Source of the DNA: an uncultured Oscillospiraceae bacterium
GTDB taxonomy: Bacteria > Bacillota > Clostridia > Oscillospirales > Ruminococcaceae
Length of the DNA stretch: 31,329 bases
Direction of reading: 5' to 3'
Assembly: GCA_934446455.1 (NCBI GenBank)
Contig: CAKSEE010000033.1
Span: 1 to 31,329, forward strand
A model generated the notes under the pieces. That model saw only the letters and a list, made by a program, of their open reading frames with translations, searched no databases and was not told the DNA's origin. A program made the translations under genes and the position numbers. Shown here piece by piece: positions 24,058 to 31,329 of this stretch; positions within the stretch are counted from its first letter, which is position 1; each line of letters begins with the position of its first letter.

Positions 24058-24810
24058 ATGGGCAAGCCTGTCATTGAAGTGAAAAATGTATCCATAAGGT
24101 ACATAGTCGGCGACCTGAGGAACATCGGGCTGAAGGAATACGTCATGAAGAAGCTCACGGGGAAATATGATGTGAAAAGCTTCATGGCAGTGGACAACGT
24201 AAGCTTTACGGTGGAACAGGGCGATATGCTGGGCATAATCGGCACCAACGGCGCGGGCAAATCCACGCTGCTCAAGGCAGTCACCAAGATAATGGTGCCC
24301 ACAAGGGGCACGGTTAAGGTGAACGGCAGGATATCCGCGCTGCTGGAGCTTGCCAGCGGCTTTGACGGCGACCTTAACCTTAAGGAGAACGCCTACCTGA
24401 GAGGCGCAATGCTTGGCTACACGCGCAAGTTCATGGATGAGAAGTACCCCGAGATACTCGCGTTTTCGGAACTGCAGGAGTTTGAGAACCGCCCGTTCAA
24501 ACAGCTTTCAAGCGGAATGAAATCGAGAATAGCATTTTCTATAGCAAGCATGGTGGAGCCCGAGATACTTATACTCGACGAGGTGCTCTCCGTGGGCGAC
24601 GGCGCGTTCCGCGAAAAGAGCGAGGCGAAAATGCAGGAGATAATTAAGAACGGAAAGGCGACGATACTCGTATCGCACTCGATACAGCAGGTGCGCAGAA
24701 TGTGCAACAAGGTGCTGTGGCTTGACCACGGAAAACAGATAGCTTTCGGGGAAGCTGAGCCGATATGCGACCAATATGAGGAATACCTGAGGACGAAGAA
24801 GCTGCCGTAG
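24058..24810 (+). CDS. ABC-type polysaccharide exporter, ATPase subunit
   Basis: The partner of the preceding permease, of the Wzt/TagH family. In 250 residues it has Walker A GTNGAGKST (62-70), the Q-loop region, the signature LSSGMKSR (150-157), Walker B LILDE (171-175) and the H-loop His207. It begins with the family segment NVSIRYIVGDLRNIGLKEYV. It ends soon after the ATPase core, so the C-terminal glycan-recognition domain of some Wzt proteins is missing and export is probably not gated by a chain-end cap. GGGGGA precedes the ATG. Confidence 0.94.
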   Translation: MGKPVIEVKNVSIRYIVGDLRNIGLKEYVMKKLTGKYDVKSFMAVDNVSFTVEQGDMLGIIGTNGAGKSTLLKAVTKIMVPTRGTVKVNGRISALLELASGFDGDLNLKENAYLRGAMLGYTRKFMDEKYPEILAFSELQEFENRPFKQLSSGMKSRIAFSIASMVEPEILILDEVLSVGDGAFREKSEAKMQEIIKNGKATILVSHSIQQVRRMCNKVLWLDHGKQIAFGEAEPICDQYEEYLRTKKLP

Positions 24811-24813
24811 ACT

Positions 24814-25644
24814 ATGAAAGACATACGAATATTCATGTGCTGCCACAAGGGCTACAGCGTTATCCCGCCTCTGTGCGAGCCGATACACTGCGGCGCGGCG
24901 CTTTCCGGCGACGATTTCGGGGCGCTGCGCGACGACGCGGGCGACAATATTTCCGCAAGGAACCGCGAATACTGCGAGCTTACCGCGCACTACTACGCAT
25001 GGAAGAACGTGCGGGCGGACTATTACGGCTTCTGCCACTACAGGCGGTTTTTCTGCGCGGAGGAAAACACGCGGCTGCCGTACCTTGTGAGGGGCGCGCT
25101 TAAGGACGCGGCGCTTCTCGGCGGCGAGGCGTACTGGCGGGACGTTATCGCGCGGCACGACATCATTGCCCCGCGCAGCGAGGACATGGGAATGCCTGCG
25201 AGGGAGCACTACTGCACCTCGCAGCACCATTTTGCGCAGGACCTTGAGCTGTTTATCGGGCTGCTTTCGCACATAGCGCCGCAGCTTTCGGACGTGGCGC
25301 AGCGGTACCTTGCGCAGGACAGGCAGTATTTCTGCAATATGTTCATCATGGACAGGGAGCGCTTTTTTGAATACTGCGGGATACTTTTCGGCACGCTTGA
25401 GGAGTTCGACAGGCGCAAGACGCTTCACGGGGATTTTCAGGCGGACAGGACGGACGGTTATCTCGGGGAGATATTCACGGGGATATACATAACCTATTGC
25501 AGGGAGAACGGCGCTTCGGTAAAGGAGCTTCCGCGGCTGGACATCGGGTGCACGGCGGGCAAGAGGCTGGCGTACCGCCTGTTCCCGCCCGAAAGCGGCA
25601 GGCGGTTTGCGGCAAAGAGGCTTGCAAAGAAGCTGAGAGGTTGA
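24814..25644 (+). CDS. DUF4422 glycosyltransferase
   Basis: 276 residues matching the DUF4422 capsular glycosyltransferase family. It has FMCCHKGYSVIP at the start, EPIHCGAALS, DDAGDNISARNREYCELTAHYYAWKN, YYGFCHYRRFF at about 70-80, and the central FCNMFIMDRERFFEYC. Members add hexose residues, often galactofuranose-related, in exopolysaccharide clusters; the actual sugar is unknown. The start follows the ABC ATPase stop by three bases with no good ribosome binding site, so it probably depends on translational coupling. It is followed directly by glf. Confidence 0.85.
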   Translation: MKDIRIFMCCHKGYSVIPPLCEPIHCGAALSGDDFGALRDDAGDNISARNREYCELTAHYYAWKNVRADYYGFCHYRRFFCAEENTRLPYLVRGALKDAALLGGEAYWRDVIARHDIIAPRSEDMGMPAREHYCTSQHHFAQDLELFIGLLSHIAPQLSDVAQRYLAQDRQYFCNMFIMDRERFFEYCGILFGTLEEFDRRKTLHGDFQADRTDGYLGEIFTGIYITYCRENGASVKELPRLDIGCTAGKRLAYRLFPPESGRRFAAKRLAKKLRG

Positions 25645-25645
25645 T

Positions 25646-26737
25646 ATGTACGATTATCTTATTGTGGGCGCGGGGCTCTTCGGCGCGGTGTTCGCGCGGG
25701 AAATGACCGACCGTGCAAAGCGCTGCGTTGTCATCGACCGCCGCGCGCACATCGGCGGCAACTGCTATACCGAGCGTGTGGAGGGCATAAACGTCCACAG
25801 GTACGGCGCGCATATCTTCCACACCTCCGACAGGGGCGTGTGGGAGTACGTCAACCGCTTCGCGCAGTTCAACAACTTTGTGAACTCGCCGCTTGCGGTA
25901 TACGGCGACGAGCTTTACAACCTGCCGTTCAACATGAACACGTTCAGCAGAATGTGGGGGATAAGGACGCCGTCGCAGGCGCGGGAGACAATCGCGCGGC
26001 AGATAGCGGCGCTCGGCATAACCGAACCCGCAAATCTTGAGGAGCAGGCGCTTTCGCTTGTGGGCACGGACGTTTACGAAAAGCTGATAAAGGGCTACAC
26101 GCAAAAGCAGTGGGGGCGCAGATGCAGCGAGCTTCCCGCGTTCATAATAAAGCGGCTGCCGCTGCGCTTCACCTACGATAACAACTACTTTTCGGACAGG
26201 TATCAGGGCATACCCGAGGGCGGGTATACGCAGATGTTTGAGCGGCTTCTGGACGGGGTCGAGGTGCGGCTGAGCACGGAATACAGCGCCGTGCGCGGCG
26301 ATATCCCCGCGCGCAGGGTGGTTTACAGCGGGTGTATCGACGAGTATTTCGGGTACTGCTGCGGCGAGCTTGAATACCGCTCGCTGCGGTTTGAGGAGCA
26401 GACGCTCGATATGGCGGACTTTCAGGGAAACGCCGTTGTGAACTATACTGCGGCGGACGTTCCGTTCACGCGGATAATCGAGCACAAGCACTTTGAGCGC
26501 GGCACGCAGGAAAAGACCGTGATAAGCCGCGAATACCCCATGGAATGGACGCGCGGCGCGGAGCCGTTCTACCCGATAAACGACGAGAGGAACAACGCGC
26601 TTTACGCAAGGTATGCGGAACTTGCGCGGCGCAGCGATGTGATATTCGGCGGCAGGCTGGGGCAGTACAGGTATTATGACATGGACAAGGTGATACGCTC
26701 GGCGCTTGACAGGGCTGCCGAGGAGGCGCGGAGGTGA
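25646..26737 (+). CDS. glf: UDP-galactopyranose mutase
   Basis: The FAD enzyme that converts UDP-galactopyranose to UDP-galactofuranose. The 363-residue protein has YDYLIVGAGLFGAVFA (FAD-binding), IDRRAHIGGNCYTE, HRYGAHIFHTSD, the substrate-binding YNLPFNMNTFSRMWG, KGYTQKQWGR, and the late PLGxY-like GGRLGQYRYYDMDKVI. Length and motifs are complete. It supplies UDP-Galf to the GlfT2-like transferase encoded immediately downstream. GAGAGG precedes the ATG by five bases. Confidence 0.97.
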   Translation: MYDYLIVGAGLFGAVFAREMTDRAKRCVVIDRRAHIGGNCYTERVEGINVHRYGAHIFHTSDRGVWEYVNRFAQFNNFVNSPLAVYGDELYNLPFNMNTFSRMWGIRTPSQARETIARQIAALGITEPANLEEQALSLVGTDVYEKLIKGYTQKQWGRRCSELPAFIIKRLPLRFTYDNNYFSDRYQGIPEGGYTQMFERLLDGVEVRLSTEYSAVRGDIPARRVVYSGCIDEYFGYCCGELEYRSLRFEEQTLDMADFQGNAVVNYTAADVPFTRIIEHKHFERGTQEKTVISREYPMEWTRGAEPFYPINDERNNALYARYAELARRSDVIFGGRLGQYRYYDMDKVIRSALDRAAEEARR

Positions 26738-26741
26738 TTGC

Positions 26742-28442
26742 TTGAAGCTGCAAGGCGTAATTATACCCGAGGCGGAGGGCTGCACCGAGCTTTATTACAG
26801 GGGCGGGCTGACGCTTTCGGCGGGCGGCGCGCTTTCATTCGACGCGTACTTTAACTGTTTTGACTACACAAAATACAGAAAATACACCGAGGTCGGCGAG
26901 GTGCGGTTCGCGTGCAGCTTTAAGGGCAGCGCGCGGGTGGAGCTGTGCGTTTACGACGGCGCGGAGAGCGTGATATGCGGCGGAGAATTCAGCGGGCGGG
27001 CGGAGCTTTGCGCGCAGCTTGCGGGGCTGCCCGAAAGGGGGATACTCTACCCGAGGATAACCGCGCTTACGGACGTACGCTTTGAGAGCGGCGAATATAC
27101 CGCGGACTGCGCGGGGCGCGGTATCTCCTGCTGCGCTGCGATATGCACCTATAAAAGGGAAAGCTATGTTACGAAAAACGCGCGGGCGCTGCGGGACTTT
27201 GGCTTCAGCCGCATTTCGCGGGCGTTCATAATAGACAACGGCAATACGCTTGACTGCGCGGCGCTTTCCGACGACTTCATAAGGGTGCTGCCAAACAGGA
27301 ACTACGGTGGCAGCGGCGGCTTTACAAGGGGGCTTATCGAGGCGCTTGACGGCGGCTTCTCGCATGTTATCCTCATGGACGATGACGTGGAGTTCCACCC
27401 CGAGGTGCTGGAGCGCATGACGGTATTCGTTTCGCTTTTGCGCGGAGAGTACCTCAGCGCGCATTTCAGCGCGGCGATGCTTTCTGCGGACCGCCCCTAT
27501 ATTCAGTACGAAATGGGCGCGGGCTGGAACGGGCAGGGCGCGACTGAAAACGAGCGTTTTCAGCTTGACGTGAGGGGCAGGGACGCCCTGCTTAAGAACA
27601 TAACCGACGAAAAGATAGGATACGGGGCGTGGTGGTGCTTTCTTATGCCCGTTTCTGACATTGAGGAATACGGGCTGCCGTATCCGCTTTTTATCAAGAT
27701 AGACGATGTGGAGTACGGGCTGCGCACCTGCCGCGAGGCACCGATAGTTATAATGAACGGCGTGGCTGTGCGTCACGACGATTTCGACAACAAATACAGC
27801 CTGGCGCTTGAATACTACTATGTGCGCAACAGGCTTGCGGTGAACACCATGCTGGGGCTGCGGCCGCTTTACAACGCCGTTTACCGCCTTATGGCGTCCT
27901 CGCTCAAGGCGCTTATACTGTACCGCTACGACGTTGTTCCGCTTATTTTGCAGGGGGTGGACGACTTCCTCGGGGGGGTCGATTTCTTCCTCGGCTGCGA
28001 CGAGGAAAAGCTCAACGGCGAGGTCATGCGGCGCGCGCCAAAGCTCGTAAGGCTGAGCGAGATAGACGGCTGGAGCGAGGAAATGCGCGGTCTGGCGCGC
28101 GGCAGGGACTACAAGATACTCACGCCTGCGTGCGTATTTTCCCTCGCGGGGCATATCTTCCCGCCGTTTATGCTTAAAAAGGAAATCGGCGCGGCGCCGC
28201 TGTCAAAGGCAGCCTGCACGGATACCCTGCGGCGCAGGGCGGTGATACAGTATCAGCTGGGCGACGACATGGGAATCCTCACCACGCGCAGCGCCGCAAA
28301 GTTCTTTAAGTATTCCTTTCTGACCCTGGGCAGGCTGATAAGGCTGCTGTTCTGCTTCGGCAGGGTAAAGAGGGACTATCAGTCGAGAAAGGGAGAGATT
28401 TCCTCGGTGGAATTCTGGCGGGGACACCTCGGGCTGAAATAG
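26742..28442 (+). CDS. GlfT2-like galactofuranosyltransferase (GT2), TTG start
   Basis: 566 residues. An N-terminal beta-rich domain (about 1-125, starting KLQGVIIPE) precedes a GT-A domain with AICTYKRESYV, the DDD metal site LMDDDVEFHP (Asp213-215), GYGAWWCF at 293-300, the catalytic-base region IKIDDVEYGLR (Asp321, Asp322, Glu324) and RHDDF (His345), then a helical C-terminal domain. This is the plan of mycobacterial GlfT2 and its homologues, which polymerise galactofuranose. The start is TTG at 26742, seven bases after GGAGG (26730-26734); the frame has an ATG only at 26706, inside glf. It is the last gene of the operon, before a perfect terminator. Confidence 0.88.
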   Translation: MKLQGVIIPEAEGCTELYYRGGLTLSAGGALSFDAYFNCFDYTKYRKYTEVGEVRFACSFKGSARVELCVYDGAESVICGGEFSGRAELCAQLAGLPERGILYPRITALTDVRFESGEYTADCAGRGISCCAAICTYKRESYVTKNARALRDFGFSRISRAFIIDNGNTLDCAALSDDFIRVLPNRNYGGSGGFTRGLIEALDGGFSHVILMDDDVEFHPEVLERMTVFVSLLRGEYLSAHFSAAMLSADRPYIQYEMGAGWNGQGATENERFQLDVRGRDALLKNITDEKIGYGAWWCFLMPVSDIEEYGLPYPLFIKIDDVEYGLRTCREAPIVIMNGVAVRHDDFDNKYSLALEYYYVRNRLAVNTMLGLRPLYNAVYRLMASSLKALILYRYDVVPLILQGVDDFLGGVDFFLGCDEEKLNGEVMRRAPKLVRLSEIDGWSEEMRGLARGRDYKILTPACVFSLAGHIFPPFMLKKEIGAAPLSKAACTDTLRRRAVIQYQLGDDMGILTTRSAAKFFKYSFLTLGRLIRLLFCFGRVKRDYQSRKGEISSVEFWRGHLGLK

Positions 28443-28451
28443 GAAAATCGA

Positions 28452-28494
28452 GCCGCACGGGCAGTTACAGCCCGTGCGGCATTGCATTATTTGG
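28452..28494 (+). terminator. Terminator of the polysaccharide operon
   Basis: A perfect 11-bp stem GCCGCACGGGC / GCCCGTGCGGC (28452-28462 and 28470-28480) with a 7-base loop, followed by ATTGCATTATTT. It begins nine bases after the last stop codon. Confidence 0.85.
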
Positions 28495-28511
28495 CGCAGA
28501 ATTTTGAAGAA

Positions 28512-28541
28512 TGTCAAATTATAGGCGTAAAGTGATACAAT
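28512..28541 (+). promoter_or_regulatory. Promoter of the secreted protease
   Basis: GTGA-TACAAT (-10 at 28536-28541) is preceded 18 bases upstream by TGTCAA, a poor -35. The extended -10 string GTGATACAAT is identical to that of the first rRNA promoter at 31017-31026. Confidence 0.5.
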
Positions 28542-28612
28542 AATCATAGAGTTGCCGCGCCGCCCTTTCAGCGGAAATGCGCGGCGCAGACCATATACAT
28601 ACGGAGGTATTT

Positions 28613-30850
28613 ATGAGCAACAGAAAAAACAGGCTGCTCAGCATAATCACCGCCCTTACGCTGGCGGCAGGGTATGCGGCGGCTTTCCCGGTTACGGGGT
28701 CGGCTGCGGACCCTAAAGAGCAGTGCACGGGCGTGCAGGACGTCGTGCTGCTTGACGACGACGGCAACGTCGTTGAGCCCGATCTTATCCCCGATACGGT
28801 GCAGGCGGTTTCGGCTGCGGCGACAGATTCTTACTTCAACCTCTTTGACGAGGACAGAGTGACGGGCATAAGGGACCAGAACCCGCTCGGCACCTGCTGG
28901 GCGCACGCTTCGCTCGCCTCGGCAGAATCCAACATGATAACAAAGGGTTATGAGGACAGCTCCGTTGACTACTCCGAGGCGCACCTTGCGTGGTTCGGCA
29001 ACGGCGCGGGTCCCGCAGACAAAAACGACCCGATGTACGGCGACACGGGCTACTACACCACGCCAAGTCAGGCTTACGGCAAGGGCGCGCCTTATCACAA
29101 CGCAATGGGCGCGCTTGCAAGGTGGTCGGGCTGCGAGCTGGAGTCGATAGTTCCTTATTCCGTGGCTAAGGCGTATACCAAAGTCAATGAAAGCTACCGC
29201 TACGACAGCTATGCGCATATGCAGAACGCCGTTATTTTCGACAAGACCGACAAGACTTCCATAAAGAACGCGCTTGTAAAGAGCGGCGCGCTTTACATGG
29301 AATACTACCACGATGACAGCTTCTTCAATTCCTCTACGGCGGCGTACTACACCACAGAGCAGTCGATAAACCATGCCGTAACTATCGTTGGCTGGGACGA
29401 CAATTTTGCCGTGAGCAACTTCAACAGCTCCGCCCGCCCCAAGTCCAAGGGCGCGTGGATTTGCAAGAACAGCTGGAACACATGGTTCGGCAAGAGCGGC
29501 ATTTTCTACGTATCGTATGAGGACGCTTCCCTTAAGAACATTATTTCCTACGATATGGAAAAGACCGACAACTACAGCCGCCTTTATCAGTACGACGGCG
29601 CTGTGGGCATTTCTCTCGCAGAGGGCGGCGGGCTTTATTACACGGGTCTGAAAGGCAAGATAAATTCAACCAGTGCCAACGTCTTTACCGCAGAGGCTTC
29701 TGAAAATCTGGCTTCCGTGGGCTTCTATACATATGACGCGGGCGTTCCCTACAAGATAACCATATTTACGGGCGTAAAGGATACGCCCACGTCGGGCAAG
29801 GCGGTGCTCACGCAGACCGGAAAGATGACCTTTGCGGGCTATCACACGGTAAAGCTTAACAAGCCCGTGCAGCTTGCCGCAGGGCAGAAATTCGCCGTTG
29901 CGATATCTCTCCTTGGCAGCGGCTGGAACTGGCATTTCTACGATAACTACAACCCCTCCAAGGGACTGAGCTACTACGCGAACACCTCTTCGTTCACCAC
30001 GACCACCTCGTGGACGGACACCTACACGGAATACGGCGCGAATGCCTGCATAAAGGCGTATACCACGGCTGTCAGATCCGAAGCTCCCGCGAATGTAAAG
30101 GCGAGCGCGGGCGACGGCAAGGTGACGCTCACATGGAATAAGGTCGAGGGCGCTTCCAACTACGCAGTGTTCCTCAGGAAGGGCACGGAGTGGCTTAAGA
30201 TAGGCTCTACGGGCACTGACACCACGTTCACCTCAAGGGGACTTGCAAACGGCGGAAAGTATTTCTACATGGTAAAGGCATATGTAAACGGCGTGTGGAG
30301 CGACGAATCCGCAACGGTTTTCGCAATACCGCAGTGCATTACGCCGCAGAACGTTAAGGCGTTCCCCGGCGACGGCAAGGTGACGCTCACATGGGATAAG
30401 GTTGCGGGCGCGTCCAACTACGCGGTATTCCTCAGAAAGGGCAGCGAATGGCTTAAAATAGGCTCTACGGGGGCAAGCACGACATTCACATCGCGCGGAC
30501 TTCCGAACGGCGGCAAGTATTTCTATATGGTAAAGGCATATGTGAACGGCTCGTGGAGCGACGAGTCTGCGGTGGTTTCGGCTTCGCCGACGTGCATAAC
30601 GCCGCAGAACGTTGAGGCTGCGGGCGGCGCTGGCAGCGCCGTTATCAGCTGGAGCGCCGTAAGCGGGGCTTCCAACTACACCGTTTTCGTTAAGAACGGC
30701 AGCGAGTGGAAGGCTCTCGGCTCCGCGGGGACAAAGACCTCCTACACCGCCGCAGGGCTTGCCGCGGGCACCTACAGCTTTGCGGTAAAGGCGTATGTCA
30801 AAGGAGCGTGGAGCGATATGTCGGCGCAGGTGCAGGCAAACGTTACATGA
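28613..30850 (+). CDS. Secreted C1-family (papain-like) cysteine protease with lectin-like and Fn3-like domains
   Basis: 745 residues. A signal peptide (basic NRKNR, hydrophobic core, A-x-A-like end near 29-33) directs secretion. The C1 catalytic domain spans about 72-310: Gln89, Cys95 in GTCWAHA, His254 in NHAVTIVGWDD and Asn286 in CKNSWNTWFG. Residues about 315-485 form a lectin-like beta domain of the type often attached to clostridial C1 proteases. Three Fn3-like repeats follow at about 491-573, 576-658 and 661-745. The propeptide is short (about 33-72). There is no LPXTG motif, dockerin or membrane anchor, so it is probably released or held by its Fn3/lectin parts. ATG 28613 has GGAGG six bases upstream; an upstream in-frame ATG at 28577 would spoil the signal peptide. 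Confidence 0.92.
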   Translation: MSNRKNRLLSIITALTLAAGYAAAFPVTGSAADPKEQCTGVQDVVLLDDDGNVVEPDLIPDTVQAVSAAATDSYFNLFDEDRVTGIRDQNPLGTCWAHASLASAESNMITKGYEDSSVDYSEAHLAWFGNGAGPADKNDPMYGDTGYYTTPSQAYGKGAPYHNAMGALARWSGCELESIVPYSVAKAYTKVNESYRYDSYAHMQNAVIFDKTDKTSIKNALVKSGALYMEYYHDDSFFNSSTAAYYTTEQSINHAVTIVGWDDNFAVSNFNSSARPKSKGAWICKNSWNTWFGKSGIFYVSYEDASLKNIISYDMEKTDNYSRLYQYDGAVGISLAEGGGLYYTGLKGKINSTSANVFTAEASENLASVGFYTYDAGVPYKITIFTGVKDTPTSGKAVLTQTGKMTFAGYHTVKLNKPVQLAAGQKFAVAISLLGSGWNWHFYDNYNPSKGLSYYANTSSFTTTTSWTDTYTEYGANACIKAYTTAVRSEAPANVKASAGDGKVTLTWNKVEGASNYAVFLRKGTEWLKIGSTGTDTTFTSRGLANGGKYFYMVKAYVNGVWSDESATVFAIPQCITPQNVKAFPGDGKVTLTWDKVAGASNYAVFLRKGSEWLKIGSTGASTTFTSRGLPNGGKYFYMVKAYVNGSWSDESAVVSASPTCITPQNVEAAGGAGSAVISWSAVSGASNYTVFVKNGSEWKALGSAGTKTSYTAAGLAAGTYSFAVKAYVKGAWSDMSAQVQANVT
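30083..30847 (+). repeat. Three Fn3-like repeats within the protease gene
   Basis: Units at about 30083-30331, 30338-30586 and 30593-30847 each encode about 83-85 residues with the frame P-x-N-V-x-A ... W-x-x-V-x-G-A-S-N-Y ... W-S-D. Units 1 and 2 are nearly identical (GASNYAVFLRKG, EWLKIGSTG, NGGKYFYMVKAYVNG), while unit 3 is clearly diverged. This points to a recent duplication of one unit. Confidence 0.85.
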
Positions 30851-30875
30851 TATAATCTGACTTAATGTGATTAAA

Positions 30876-30911
30876 AGAGCCGCAGGCGGCGTTCCTGCGG
30901 CTCTTTCTTTT
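30876..30911 (+). terminator. Terminator of the protease gene
   Basis: A perfect 11-bp stem AGAGCCGCAGG / CCTGCGGCTCT (30876-30886 and 30894-30904) with loop CGGCGTT, followed by TTCTTTT. Confidence 0.92.
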
Positions 30912-30997
30912 GGTGAAAATCGCGCGCACTGTTGAAAGTGCATAGATTGTTGAAAGAAAAGCCAATCATATTGTGCAGCATTTTGTCGGAAAAGGGG

Positions 30998-31026
30998 TTG
31001 ACTTTCGGGAAAGAATGTGATACAAT
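30998..31026 (+). promoter_or_regulatory. rRNA-type promoter P1
   Basis: TTGACT (30998-31003), 17-base spacer, TACAAT (31021-31026), followed by ATATAAGC. First of three tandem promoters in front of a probable rRNA operon. Confidence 0.85.
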
Positions 31027-31107
31027 ATATAAGCTGTCGCGGAGAGATGCGCACGGCGAAAGATATCACTTCTTAAAAGATTTTTTCAAAAAAGTTTGAA
31101 AAACCCC

Positions 31108-31136
31108 TTGACAAAATCGGAAGAAAGTGATAAAAT
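31108..31136 (+). promoter_or_regulatory. rRNA-type promoter P2
   Basis: TTGACA (31108-31113), 17-base spacer, TAAAAT (31131-31136), followed by the same ATATAAGC as P1. An A/T-rich tract (31079-31102), like an UP element, lies directly upstream. Confidence 0.9.
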
Positions 31137-31211
31137 ATATAAGCTGCTCGAAAGGCGGCGATCGCGCGAGGCGGTTGAAAAAAGTTTTTTTGAAAAAATT
31201 CAAAAAAACTC

Positions 31212-31240
31212 TTGACAAATCTGCTGAGATGTGATATAAT
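31212..31240 (+). promoter_or_regulatory. rRNA-type promoter P3
   Basis: TTGACA (31212-31217), 17-base spacer, TATAAT (31235-31240): full consensus. The upstream tract 31174-31208 is almost pure A and T runs, as in UP elements. Confidence 0.93.
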
Positions 31241-31249
31241 AATAAAGTC

Positions 31250-31329
31250 GCCCGAAAGGGTGACAGAAAGTTCCTTGAAAATTGAACAATACGAAACAAA
31301 CGAATTAACATTTACCTTGTCGATTCTCC
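31250..31329 (+). other. Leader of a probable ribosomal RNA operon (16S gene beyond window)
   Basis: After a small hairpin CGCCC/GGGTG, the leader contains GTTCCTTGAAAATTGAACAA at 31271-31290, the boxA-like antitermination sequence commonly found before 16S rRNA genes in Clostridia. No mature 16S sequence is reached before the window ends. Confidence 0.7.

Noticed and set aside
30233..31069. Minus-strand reading frame of 278 codons
   Set aside because: It is antisense to the Fn3-like repeats and runs through the terminator and rRNA promoter region; it has no ribosome binding site or recognisable motif.

Overview
The window looks like chromosome from a Gram-positive anaerobe of class Clostridia, probably a Ruminococcus/Oscillospiraceae relative. 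This rests on GC-rich genes with AT-rich gaps, strong GGAGG ribosome binding sites, consensus sigma-A promoters (TTGACt-17-TATAAT), Rnf-like genes, and a secreted papain-like protease with Fn3-like repeats. This is inferred from style; no marker gene fixes the genus.

Layout. (1) 243-1934: a translationally coupled trio of a PlsC-like acyltransferase, a small acyl carrier protein and a patatin-like lipase; the first two lack the usual catalytic or carrier residues. (2) 2145-3617, minus strand: guaB (IMP dehydrogenase), with its own promoter and terminator. (3) 3824-8138: rpe, apparently starting at an ATA codon, then rnfD-, rnfE- and rnfA-like genes without rnfC, rnfG or rnfB, then a membrane-anchored DUF4015-type protein. 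RnfE and RnfA have lost three of the four cysteines that hold the intramembrane [2Fe-2S] cluster. (4) 8191-8672: yajC alone. (5) 8673-9202: non-coding, with a hairpin, six 24-bp tandem repeats and a terminator.

(6) 9203-28480: one apparent operon of about 19 kb for a cell-surface polysaccharide, with a consensus promoter, a 5' leader hairpin, mostly overlapping genes and a perfect terminator. It encodes several nucleotide-sugar routes: CDP-6-deoxyhexose (rfbF, rfbG), dTDP-6-deoxyhexose (rfbC, rfbA, rfbB), a CMP-activated acidic sugar (NeuA-like cytidylyltransferase, pyruvate-aldolase-like fusion, HAD phosphatase) and UDP-galactofuranose (glf plus a GlfT2-like transferase). Two SDR enzymes of unknown product, five or more glycosyltransferase domains and a Wzm/Wzt-type ABC exporter complete it. 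Two polysialyltransferase-like domains fit the CMP-sugar branch. No rfbD, rfbH, NeuB, initiating phosphoglycosyltransferase or wall ligase is present here.

(7) 28512-30904: a secreted C1-family cysteine protease with a lectin-like region and three Fn3-like repeats. (8) 30998-31329: three tandem consensus promoters and a leader typical of a ribosomal RNA operon, whose 16S gene should begin just past the end of the window.

The two stretches most likely to hold something new are the cysteine-depleted RnfDEA cluster and the CMP-ulosonate-like module at 20353-23275.
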